From an uncultured Oscillospiraceae bacterium (GTDB taxonomy: Bacteria > Bacillota > Clostridia > UBA1381), in NCBI GenBank assembly GCA_945876665.1, contig CAMCPC010000101.1:1-5354 (forward strand): a stretch of DNA of 5,354 nucleotides, in the 5' to 3' direction. The notes under the pieces were generated by a model. That model made no database searches. It was not told where the DNA came from and worked only from the letters and a program-made list of their open reading frames with translations. Both the position numbers and the translations under genes were made by a program. Of this stretch, positions 1 to 5,354 are shown piece after piece; within the stretch, counting starts at the first letter, position 1; each line of letters starts with the position of its first letter.

Positions 1-49
1 TAAAATGCGGACAGCTTTATGTTTACAAATTATTGTTTAGCGGTATTGT

Positions 50-71
50 GGGACGGCGTCCTCGACGTCCC
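50..71. repeat. GC-rich palindrome 1 of the repeat cluster
   Basis: GGGACG (50-55) pairs with CGTCCC (66-71). A competing smaller hairpin is possible, GGACG (51-55) with CGTCC (57-61) around one base. The sequence differs from the two following units, so it is probably a second repeat type placed next to them. No T-run follows on either strand, so it is not a standard intrinsic terminator. Confidence 0.55.
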
Positions 72-74
72 GTT

Positions 75-98
75 GTAGGGGCGGCTATCAGCCGCCCG
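75..98 (+). repeat. 24-base palindromic unit, copy A (GTAGGGGCGG type)
   Basis: GGGCGGCT (79-86) pairs perfectly with AGCCGCCC (90-97) around an ATC loop, preceded by GTAG. It has the same 24-base form as copy B at 116-139, which lies in the opposite orientation: GTAGGGGCGG, then 7 variable bases, then CCGCCCG. The 8-bp stem would be stable in RNA or as extruded DNA. Confidence 0.7.
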
Positions 99-115
99 CC
101 GTACACATTTCAATT

Positions 116-139
116 CGGGCGGATAATATCCGCCCCTAC
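116..139 (-). repeat. 24-base palindromic unit, copy B (inverted relative to copy A)
   Basis: GGGCGGAT (117-124) pairs perfectly with ATCCGCCC (128-135) around an AAT loop. Read on the minus strand it is GTAGGGGCGG, ATATTAT, CCGCCCG, the same plan as copy A. The outer GTAGGGGCGG of copy A (75-84) can also pair with CCGCCCCTAC (130-139), and CGTT (71-74) with AACG (141-144), so both units could fold as one larger structure. Confidence 0.7.
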
Positions 140-188
140 GAACGCACGCCATCGCTTACACACATAAACAATAATTTAACTTTATTCT

Positions 189-1934
189 TTAATTCTCTTT
201 CAATTCCTTTGGAGTTACGTAAATCGTATTGTAATTATCGTATATCACCATGCCCGGCTTTGCGCCGTTTGGCTTTCTGACATTTTTAATCTGCGTGAAA
301 TCCACAGGTACCTGCGAGGACTCGCGTCCTTTTGAATAGTATGCCGCTATCTGCGCCGCCTCAATGATTGTGGACTTGGGCACGTCCTTGTCAATTCCTA
401 ACTTTATGACAGTGTGCGAGCCGTGAATGTTCTTTGTGTGAAACCACAAATCCGAGGAATTGGCAAATTTCAACGTCAGATAATCGTTCTGCATATTGCT
501 TTTGCCAACATAAATATCAAATCCGTCGCTGCTTACAAAGTGCATAGGCTTTGATGCGGCTTGCTTCTGTTTTTTCTGATTAACCTTTCTGTTGAGGTAT
601 CCTTCCGCAATCAGCTCGGCGCGAATGGCATTCAGATCCGCTTCGCTGTCGGCTGTTTCCACTGCGGCAAGGGTGCTTTCAAGATATTCAAGGTCGTTTT
701 TTGCATTTTCAATTTGCTTTGCCGCCTCAACCTCGGCGGTTTTTGCTTTGTTGTATTTTTTGTAATACTTTTGAGCGTTTTGCGACGGTGTGAGCTGCGG
801 GTCAAGCGTTATTTTTATCGTCGGCATGTTTTCCTCATAATAATTCTGTACTTCGATATTTTTCTGCCCCTGCTCCATGTTATACAGGTTTGCCATGAGC
901 AAATCGCCGTATATCTTGTACTTGTCCTTGTTTTCAGAGTCGGACAAAGTTTTATTAAGAATGATAAGCTTTTTTGAAACTCTTTCTATATTATTGGAAA
1001 GAAGCTTCACAAGGTCAGCGCTTTTCTGACGCATACGCTCGTGCATATCGCGTGTTTTGTAAAAGCTGTCAAGCAGCTCGCTTACACTGTCGAAATATCT
1101 GATTTCAGCCATTGACTCATACTGCTTTACCGGTGTGGAGCAGAAATCCATCAATTTTCCCGATGCGGAATTGATAATCATGCACGGCTCAAAATTATAT
1201 GATTGTACCGCTTTTGCAAGCCGTACCACCTCATATAAAATCTTGTTTCTTCCGCTGTCAGTCAGTTCGGCATTTTTTATATCAGTCCGACCGAAAGCTC
1301 TGTACACAATTTCACGCGCTGTCAGAGGGCTTATTCCGGCAATTGAGGAAAGTATTGCCTTGTCAACAGTCTGCACCGGCATGGAAAAATCAATCTGTAC
1401 TGTTTCTTCTATATTAATAAGGTCGGTTTTATCCTGCGGCGGGGGTGACACGTATTCAAGTCCGGGCAATAGCTGCCTTACGGAGCTTATTGTGAAATCA
1501 ATATGCTTGATACAATCTATGATTTTCATGTCGCAGTTGGTGAGAATAATATTTGAATGTCTGCCCATAATCTCCGCGAAAAGATATTTGGTTGTCAGGT
1601 CGCCAAGCTCGTCGTAGCTTTCAATGGAGAATTTTATAATTCTCTCAAAGCCTACCTGTTCAATCGCCGTAATTTTGCCGCTTCCGAGGTGTTTCCTCAA
1701 AAGCATACAGAACATGGGCGCGGTTATTGGATTTTTCTTTGATACGTTCGTGAAATGTACCCTTGGGTGCGCCGACGAGGCTGAAAGCACAAGCTTATAG
1801 CTGTCCGTAAGAGTGCGTATATTTATCGTGATTTCGTCTTTTTCCGGCTGATGAATTTTATCTATACGTCCGTTTATTAGTTTTTCGCATAACTCCTGCG
1901 TCAGACAGCGGACGGTAACTGCGTCAAATGCCAT
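189..1934 (-). CDS. rqcH: RqcH, ribosome quality control protein of the NFACT (Rqc2/FbpA) family
   Basis: 581-residue protein of the NFACT family, long annotated as fibronectin-binding protein A. In Bacillus subtilis, RqcH binds 50S subunits carrying stalled peptidyl-tRNA and recruits tRNA-Ala to add C-terminal alanine tails that mark the chain for degradation. Visible landmarks are: the NFACT-N start MAFDAV; an E97-R98 pair in GFERII at the position of the D97/R98 pair needed for tailing in B. subtilis (Glu is a conservative change); GRHSNI near 124-129; a helix-hairpin-helix-like stretch LSSIAGISPLTAREI near 195-209; long charged helices at about 285-345 and 385-445 expected to form the coiled-coil arms; and a C-terminal NFACT-R domain at about 463-575 with GKSNMQNDYLT and DLWFHTKNIHGSH. 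The length is normal. The start at 1934 is chosen because AGGAGG (1944-1949) lies 9 bases upstream and MAFDAV matches the family; an in-frame ATG at 1961 sits in the promoter region. The gene is divergent from the next one. Confidence 0.95.
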   Translation of the reverse strand: MAFDAVTVRCLTQELCEKLINGRIDKIHQPEKDEITINIRTLTDSYKLVLSASSAHPRVHFTNVSKKNPITAPMFCMLLRKHLGSGKITAIEQVGFERIIKFSIESYDELGDLTTKYLFAEIMGRHSNIILTNCDMKIIDCIKHIDFTISSVRQLLPGLEYVSPPPQDKTDLINIEETVQIDFSMPVQTVDKAILSSIAGISPLTAREIVYRAFGRTDIKNAELTDSGRNKILYEVVRLAKAVQSYNFEPCMIINSASGKLMDFCSTPVKQYESMAEIRYFDSVSELLDSFYKTRDMHERMRQKSADLVKLLSNNIERVSKKLIILNKTLSDSENKDKYKIYGDLLMANLYNMEQGQKNIEVQNYYEENMPTIKITLDPQLTPSQNAQKYYKKYNKAKTAEVEAAKQIENAKNDLEYLESTLAAVETADSEADLNAIRAELIAEGYLNRKVNQKKQKQAASKPMHFVSSDGFDIYVGKSNMQNDYLTLKFANSSDLWFHTKNIHGSHTVIKLGIDKDVPKSTIIEAAQIAAYYSKGRESSQVPVDFTQIKNVRKPNGAKPGMVIYDNYNTIYVTPKELKEN

Positions 1935-1943
1935 TTTAATATT

Positions 1944-1949
1944 CCTCCT
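1944..1949 (-). promoter_or_regulatory. Ribosome binding site that decides the rqcH start
   Basis: Perfect AGGAGG on the minus strand, 9 bases before the ATG at 1934. No Shine-Dalgarno sequence precedes the longer in-frame ATG at 1961, which supports the shorter protein. Confidence 0.9.
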
Positions 1950-1965
1950 GATGTTTGTCATGGTT

Positions 1966-1993
1966 ATTATACCATAATTACGGAAAAAGACAA
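1966..1993 (-). promoter_or_regulatory. Predicted sigma-A type promoter of rqcH
   Basis: Minus strand: -35 TTGTCT (1988-1993), a 16-base spacer, and a perfect -10 TATAAT (1966-1971) preceded by TGG, giving an extended -10 TGGTATAAT. Transcription would begin near 1958-1960, leaving a leader of about 25 bases that contains little more than the ribosome binding site. Confidence 0.8.
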
Positions 1994-2040
1994 TAAATTA
2001 AACGTAAATATTAAAAAAATATAAACTTTCTAAAAAATAA

Positions 2041-2069
2041 TTGAAAATATGATGGTAAAGTGATACAAT
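2041..2069 (+). promoter_or_regulatory. Predicted sigma-A type promoter of the secreted protein gene
   Basis: -35 TTGAAA (2041-2046), a 17-base spacer, and -10 TACAAT (2064-2069) with an upstream TG (TGATACAAT). Transcription would start near 2076. AT-rich sequence at about 1995-2040 lies upstream and could act as an UP element. AGGAGG at 2083-2088 follows, 8 bases before the ATG. The two divergent -35 boxes are about 47 bases apart. Confidence 0.75.
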
Positions 2070-2096
2070 GTAGGAAATCAAAAGGAGGAATATACA

Positions 2097-3443
2097 ATGA
2101 AAAAAATAATAGCATTGGCACTTACAGCGGCTATGGCTATGCCATGCGCGGTAAATGCTCAGGCAGCAGATAGAATAAGTGGAATTAGCGACGCACTGTC
2201 AAACAGGGACGAAATACATATTCTGTACAACGATAAGGTTGTTCAGTATGAAGATGTAAAGCCTGTGAACACAGACGGCAGAGTTATGATACCATTCCGT
2301 GCGGCGCTTGAAAACATGGGCGCAACTGTTGATTATAATGAAGCGGAAAGATTGGTAACAGCAAACAAAAACGGTCAGCAATCAACAATAACAATGGACG
2401 TTCCGATGATAATCGTAGATGACAGAACACTTGTTCCGATACGTTTCATGAGCAACGCCTTTGATATGCAGGTGGGCTGGGACGGCAACAGCGAAACGGT
2501 TGTTATAATGGATTATGACGATTATTTTGACAGATTTGCTGAAAATGCGCCTAACATGACGAAGCTGACAACACTTGAACAGCCGGACCTAAACAGGGGC
2601 AATACAGTCTTTGATACGAGCATAACCTACGGTGACGCCGAAAGCTCATTTGATTTGGCTGCATCGGGCGAGGCAGACAGCACATATGTCGATAAAACAG
2701 GCAGTGCAAGCGTGACGCTCAATGCAAATGGCGGAGGTGCTTCGCTTCAGGACGTCACAGTAGACGCTGTTGTAAAGGACAGTCAGCTTTATATAAAGAC
2801 CGACGCAGTAGAGCAGCTTAAGCAGAACAGCACAAGTGAAGAATTAAAGCTTGTCCTTGCCGCATTAAATGGTAATACATGGTACAAAATTGATTTGAAT
2901 AAGGTAATTGACGGAATTGACCTACCTGATGAAACAAAGGCTGTTCTGAAGACCGCGCTTGCAATATCGCAGGGAAACACGGAAAATACAACGGAAATTC
3001 TCAAGAGCGGTATTTCGACAGAGGGTGACGCTGATTTTAATTCTGTGGTTATGCTTGCCGCGCAGCTTGATATGTATGAGGAAATGGATAAGTATATTTC
3101 CGTTACAGAGAAGGATAACGGCGGCTATACAATCGGTATTAATATTACAGCAGAGGATTACAATAAAATAATCATAGATACTCTTGGCTCTATGATGACG
3201 GAAGAGGAACGCAGTCAGCTTGCAGACACGACAAAGTTTTCCGTTTCCGCAAATACGGATTTTGACGGACAAAAGGCGGTTTCAGACGCAACCGTTGATA
3301 TGAATATAAATGCGGATGGCGTAACAGTGGGTCTGAAGCTTACAATAAATGAGACACAGGAAAAGGACGACAGCGTAAAGGCTGCGGCAATACCTGAAAA
3401 CAGCATGGATATAACAGATTTGATTGTCAATGCAATGAAATAA
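2097..3443 (+). CDS. Exported protein with copper-amine-oxidase-like N domain and unassigned C-terminal region
   Basis: 448 residues. The N-terminus is a type I signal peptide: KK at 2-3, a hydrophobic core at about 4-19, and a likely cut after AQA (21-23). The single Cys17 is preceded by AMP, which is not a lipobox, so a lipoprotein is unlikely. Residues about 40-140 match the copper-amine-oxidase N-terminal-like domain (PF07833 type): RVMIPFRAALENMGATVDY, then DDRTLVPIRFMSNAF, then VGWDG. In Gram-positive bacteria this domain is usually a cell-surface module and not an enzyme; no oxidase catalytic domain is present. The middle of the domain appears shorter than usual, because KNGQQ runs straight into STITMDVPMII. 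Residues about 150-448 are acidic, rich in Thr/Asp/Asn, and contain alternating strands such as GNTWYKIDLNKV (259-270), GGYTIGINITAEDY (342-355) and TVGLKLTINET (410-420). A LolA/LppX-like beta fold is possible but is only a guess from the pattern. Its own promoter and terminator make it monocistronic. The function is unknown. Confidence 0.85.
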   Translation: MKKIIALALTAAMAMPCAVNAQAADRISGISDALSNRDEIHILYNDKVVQYEDVKPVNTDGRVMIPFRAALENMGATVDYNEAERLVTANKNGQQSTITMDVPMIIVDDRTLVPIRFMSNAFDMQVGWDGNSETVVIMDYDDYFDRFAENAPNMTKLTTLEQPDLNRGNTVFDTSITYGDAESSFDLAASGEADSTYVDKTGSASVTLNANGGGASLQDVTVDAVVKDSQLYIKTDAVEQLKQNSTSEELKLVLAALNGNTWYKIDLNKVIDGIDLPDETKAVLKTALAISQGNTENTTEILKSGISTEGDADFNSVVMLAAQLDMYEEMDKYISVTEKDNGGYTIGINITAEDYNKIIIDTLGSMMTEEERSQLADTTKFSVSANTDFDGQKAVSDATVDMNINADGVTVGLKLTINETQEKDDSVKAAAIPENSMDITDLIVNAMK

Positions 3444-3459
3444 AGAGAAAATACTGTTC

Positions 3460-3488
3460 AAAACGGCACTTTTTACAGTGCCGTTTTT
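3460..3488 (+). terminator. Intrinsic terminator of the secreted protein gene
   Basis: AAAACGGCACT (3460-3470) pairs perfectly with AGTGCCGTTTT (3477-3487) around the loop TTTTAC; the T-run is 3484-3488. It begins 16 bases after the stop codon. The A-rich left arm means it may work weakly in the other direction too, but no minus-strand gene reads toward it. Confidence 0.88.
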
Positions 3489-3526
3489 GAATTTGTGAAA
3501 AAATTTTAAATTTTTTGAAAAAACAG

Positions 3527-3555
3527 TGGGCAAAATGAAATAAATGTGTTATAAT
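3527..3555 (+). promoter_or_regulatory. Predicted sigma-A type promoter of the yicC-remA-gmk operon
   Basis: -35 TGGGCA (3527-3532, four of six consensus bases), a 17-base spacer, and a perfect -10 TATAAT (3550-3555) preceded by TGT, forming an extended -10. Transcription would start near 3561-3562, giving a leader of about 48 bases. A/T tracts at about 3497-3523 lie just upstream and may act as an UP element or bend the DNA. Confidence 0.78.
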
Positions 3556-3597
3556 AGTTAAAATAATGGGTAAGTATGCCTATTGAATACGCATGAC

Positions 3598-3603
3598 AGG
3601 AGA
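3598..3603 (+). promoter_or_regulatory. Ribosome binding site that decides the yicC start
   Basis: AGGAGA six bases before the ATG at 3610. An in-frame TTG at 3583 would add nine residues but has no Shine-Dalgarno sequence, and the family begins with the M-x-x-SMTGYGR signature found exactly at 3610. Confidence 0.85.
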
Positions 3604-3609
3604 AAAGCA

Positions 3610-4488
3610 ATGCTGAAAAGTATGACGGGATACGGCAGACGTGAAGCCGTAACAGACGGGAAAAAGATACTTGTTGAGATTAAATCCGTAAATCACAGAT
3701 ATTCGGATTACAATATAAAGGTGCAGCGTCATCTTGGTTTTTTGGAGGATAAAATAAGAAAGCATGTTTCATCTGCAATAACGCGAGGCAAGGTTGATAT
3801 ATACCTGAACGTGGAAAATTTTGAAACAGCGGATAAGGAAATCAGATTAAATAAAGAAATAGCAAAAAATTACATAGAAGTGCTTCATGAACTTTGCGAT
3901 GAATTTGGTTTAAAGGACGATATATCTGTAATGACCGTTGCAAAGAACTCCGATATTTTCCAGACGGAAAGAGTTGAGGAGGACGAGGAGCAGCTGTGGA
4001 ATACTGTAAAGGCTGTGCTTGACGGCGCTCTTGATGACTTTGTCGCAATGCGTGAGCGCGAGGGCGCAAGAATTGAAAAGGACCTTTGCGATAGAATTGA
4101 ATATATGCGTACGCTTGTAAAAACTGTAGATGAGCGTTCTCCGCAGACCGTGCAGGAGTACAGCGACAGACTGTATGAGAAAATAAAGGAAGTGCTTGAC
4201 GGCAGAGAAATTGACGAAGCAAGAATACTCACCGAGGTTGCAATATACGCCGACAAGGTTGCCGTAAATGAGGAAACCGTAAGACTTACAAGCCATTTCG
4301 CAGAGTTTGACAATATCATAGGCAGCGGAGAGCCGGCAGGCAGACGGCTTGATTTCCTTATTCAGGAGATTAACCGCGAGGTCAACACAATCGGTTCAAA
4401 GGCAAGTGATATAGAAATTGCAAAGACGGTTGTTACTCTTAAGGGCGAGATTGAAAAGCTCAGAGAGCAAATTCAGAATATAGAATAG
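3610..4488 (+). CDS. yicC: YicC/YloC family endoribonuclease
   Basis: 292 residues, the normal length for the family. Escherichia coli YicC is an endoribonuclease reported to cleave the small RNA RyhB; the Bacillus relative is YloC, whose targets are less clear. The sequence starts [10 protein letters not shown] and continues with [16 protein letters not shown] (23-38), the YicC N-terminal domain (to about 155). The middle is helical and charged (145-200). The C-terminal DUF1732-type domain holds [21 protein letters not shown] (213-233), [20 protein letters not shown] (244-263) and the closing [15 protein letters not shown] (278-292), the most conserved parts of the family. It is the first gene of an operon and is followed after 11 bases by remA, the same order as yloC-remA-gmk in B. 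subtilis. Nothing is truncated or missing. Confidence 0.96.
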   Translation: MLKSMTGYGRREAVTDGKKILVEIKSVNHRYSDYNIKVQRHLGFLEDKIRKHVSSAITRGKVDIYLNVENFETADKEIRLNKEIAKNYIEVLHELCDEFGLKDDISVMTVAKNSDIFQTERVEEDEEQLWNTVKAVLDGALDDFVAMREREGARIEKDLCDRIEYMRTLVKTVDERSPQTVQEYSDRLYEKIKEVLDGREIDEARILTEVAIYADKVAVNEETVRLTSHFAEFDNIIGSGEPAGRRLDFLIQEINREVNTIGSKASDIEIAKTVVTLKGEIEKLREQIQNIE

Positions 4489-4499
4489 CAGGTGATTTA

Positions 4500-4766
4500 A
4501 TGAGGCTTATAAATATAGGCTTTGGCAACATGGTAAACGCGGAACGCGTGATTGCCGTAGTAAGTCCTGAATCCGCACCGATAAAGCGTATAATACGCGA
4601 GGCGGAGGACAAGGGGAATCTTATAAACGCCACATACGGCAGAAGAACCAGAGCGGTTATAGTTACTGATTCAGACCACATAGTGCTGTCAGCGCTTCAG
4701 ACGGAAACGGTGGCTTCAAGACTGGGTGCTGAAATAAATGAGGAGGCTGTGAAAAACGATGAGTAG
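4500..4766 (+). CDS. remA: RemA family DNA-binding regulator (DUF370)
   Basis: 88 residues, matching the usual length of about 85-90. In Bacillus subtilis RemA is a DNA-binding activator of biofilm matrix and osmoprotection genes that assembles into ring-like oligomers; in Clostridia it is widespread but its targets are mostly unknown. The whole core is visible: [20 protein letters not shown] (4-23), [11 protein letters not shown] (25-35), [21 protein letters not shown] (44-64) and QTETVASRL (67-75). By alignment to my memory of the B. subtilis protein, the functional residues R18, P29 and R50/R51 correspond to R16, P27 and R48/R49 here. The ribosome binding site is a modest AGGTGA (4490-4495) close to the ATG. 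Its last eight bases overlap gmk, which suggests translational coupling. The C-terminal tail ([13 protein letters not shown]) is acidic and not conserved. Confidence 0.97.
   Translation: MRLINIGFGNMVNAERVIAVVSPESAPIKRIIREAEDKGNLINATYGRRTRAVIVTDSDHIVLSALQTETVASRLGAEINEEAVKNDE
4741..4746 (+). promoter_or_regulatory. Ribosome binding site of gmk inside remA
   Basis: AGGAGG within the 3' end of remA, 12 bases before the gmk ATG at 4759. The spacing is longer than the usual 6-9, so ribosomes ending remA translation at 4764-4766 may supply part of the initiation at gmk. Confidence 0.7.
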
Positions 4767-5354
4767 AGGAGTTTTATTCGTAATGTCAGGACCCTCGGGA
4801 ACAGGCAAGGGAACTATTTGCAGTAAGCTGCTTTCAAATAAGGAAAATGATGTGTTCCTGTCTGTTTCATCTACTACAAGAGAAATACGCAAGGGTGAGA
4901 TTGACGGAGAAACATATAACTACACAACTGTTGAAAACTTCAAAAAAATGATAGACAACGGTGAAATGCTTGAATATGCCATGTATAACGGCAATTATTA
5001 CGGCACACCGAAGAAGGCTGTCGAGGATGTACTTTCATCGGGACGCAATGTCCTGCTTGAAATAGAGCCGCAGGGCGCACTTAAGATAAAAGAAATGTTT
5101 CCGGAGGCGGTGCTTATGTTTATAATTCCGCCGTCTATGAAGGTTTTAAGACAGCGCCTTGAGGACAGAGGACGCGAGAGCGAAGAACAGATTATTGAAC
5201 GTCTTGAAGCGGCAAAATGGGAATTTACCCAATCACCTAAGTACGAATACATTTTTGTCAATGATGACCTTGATGTGTGCGTCAGAGAGGTGGAAGAAGC
5301 AATGCGTGATAAGGTCATAAAGCGTGACCTTGTTGATAAATTATTAGTTGAAAA
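4759..5354 (+). CDS. gmk: Guanylate kinase (3' end beyond the window)
   Basis: Cytosolic enzyme that phosphorylates GMP (and dGMP) to GDP using ATP, in purine nucleotide synthesis and salvage; it also bears on (p)ppGpp control. 198 codons are visible with no stop before the window ends; the family is about 200-210 residues, so only the last few are missing. Landmarks: P-loop GPSGTGKGT (11-19); [10 protein letters not shown] (38-47) with the GMP phosphate-binding arginines R41 and R44; Y53; LEYA with E72; NYYGTP (79-84); LEIEPQGA (100-107), where E103 stands at the guanine-contacting acidic position (Glu is also usual in Bacillota); FIIPPS (121-126); the lid region [17 protein letters not shown] (133-149); and YEYIFVNDD (162-170). 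The start overlaps the end of remA by eight bases. By synteny rpoZ is the expected next gene, but it is not seen here. Confidence 0.97.
   Translation, partial: MSRGVLFVMSGPSGTGKGTICSKLLSNKENDVFLSVSSTTREIRKGEIDGETYNYTTVENFKKMIDNGEMLEYAMYNGNYYGTPKKAVEDVLSSGRNVLLEIEPQGALKIKEMFPEAVLMFIIPPSMKVLRQRLEDRGRESEEQIIERLEAAKWEFTQSPKYEYIFVNDDLDVCVREVEEAMRDKVIKRDLVDKLLVE

Larger units (their letters stand above)
27..177. repeat. Palindromic repeat cluster with 13-bp inverted ends (MITE-like or dispersed intergenic repeat)
   Basis: AAATTATTGTTTA at 27-39 is repeated exactly in inverted orientation (TAAACAATAATTT) at 165-177. Between these ends lie three GC-rich hairpins (50-71, 75-98, 116-139), in sharp contrast to the AT-rich flanks. 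There is no open reading frame, so if it is mobile it would have to be non-autonomous. Elements built around GTAGGGGCGG...CCGCCCG are scattered in intergenic regions of many Clostridia; this is recalled knowledge, not a search result. No convincing target-site duplication is visible next to the 13-bp ends, so the MITE reading is an inference. An alternative is a cluster of structured repeats acting as transcript-end or processing signals downstream of rqcH, whose stop codon is only about 12 bases away. The remaining noncoding bases (1-26 and 178-188) show nothing recognisable. Confidence 0.6.

Noticed and set aside
50..139. CRISPR array or attachment site in the repeat cluster
   Set aside because: The repeats are palindromic and inverted relative to each other, with no regular direct repeats and unique spacers, and there is no integrase or tRNA gene in the window.
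470..1660. RqcH E97 in place of Asp as loss of alanine tailing
   Set aside because: Glu is a conservative change, R98 and the rest of the family motifs are intact, and Glu-Arg versions seem common in Clostridia, so loss of function cannot be argued.
561..1742. Plus-strand reading frames opposite rqcH (561-977, 1135-1617, 1199-1417, 1557-1742)
   Set aside because: They lie wholly antisense to a complete, well-conserved gene, have no ribosome binding sites or family features, and read as Cys/Phe/Leu-rich shadow translations.
2097..2170. Lipoprotein signal with Cys17 in the exported protein
   Set aside because: The residues before the Cys are Ala-Met-Pro, not a lipobox, and a good type I cleavage site (AQA) follows.
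2199..3533. Minus-strand frames opposite the exported-protein gene and its terminator
   Set aside because: They overlap a complete gene with a signal peptide and known domain, lack ribosome binding sites, and one runs across the intrinsic terminator; their composition is typical of shadow frames.
3842..4319. Three overlapping minus-strand frames opposite yicC (about 126-144 codons)
   Set aside because: yicC is unmistakable here; the Ser/Phe-rich antisense products have no recognisable features.
5041..5090. Guanylate kinase E103 as a missing catalytic residue (Asp in E. coli and yeast)
   Set aside because: Glu keeps the acidic contact and, as I recall it, B. subtilis and other Bacillota guanylate kinases have the same LEIE form; only the following Pro104 is slightly unusual.
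4998..5318. Minus-strand frame opposite gmk (106 codons)
   Set aside because: The plus strand encodes guanylate kinase through this whole stretch; the antisense frame is a shadow.

Overview
The window looks like ordinary chromosome from a low-to-moderate GC Gram-positive anaerobe, most likely a gut-type Clostridia/Oscillospiraceae relative. This is an inference from four things: the core gene set rqcH / yicC(yloC) / remA / gmk, which is clustered in much the same way in Bacillus subtilis; strong AGGAGG ribosome binding sites; a secreted copper-amine-oxidase-like domain protein of a kind common in Clostridia; and a GC-rich palindromic intergenic repeat of the GTAGGGGCGG type that is scattered through many such genomes. 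No species can be named from sequence alone.

Layout. Positions 1-188 are noncoding and hold a compact palindromic repeat cluster: three GC-rich hairpins lying between 13-bp inverted repeats at 27-39 and 165-177. Next, on the minus strand, is complete rqcH (start 1934, stop 189), the ribosome-associated quality control factor that adds alanine tails to stalled nascent chains. A 162-bp intergenic region (1935-2096) carries two divergent promoters. On the plus strand follows a complete gene for a 448-residue exported protein with a short copper-amine-oxidase-like N domain and an unrecognised C-terminal region (2097-3443). It ends in a clear intrinsic terminator (about 3460-3488).

A fresh promoter (-10 at 3550-3555) then drives a tight operon: yicC (3610-4488), remA (4500-4766) and gmk (4759 to beyond the window end). 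There are 11 bases between yicC and remA, and remA overlaps gmk by 8 bases. In Bacillus the genes after gmk are rpoZ, coaBC and priA, so the operon probably continues past the right edge. Together these are housekeeping and regulatory functions: rescue of stalled translation products, an RNA endonuclease, a DNA-binding matrix/osmoregulation regulator, and GMP phosphorylation.

I found no phage, defence, CRISPR, secondary-metabolite or other unknown multi-gene system. The points most worth a second look are the palindromic repeat cluster downstream of rqcH, which shows a compensatory base-pair difference between two copies, and the secreted protein, whose C-terminal 300 residues I cannot assign and whose copper-amine-oxidase-like domain looks shortened.
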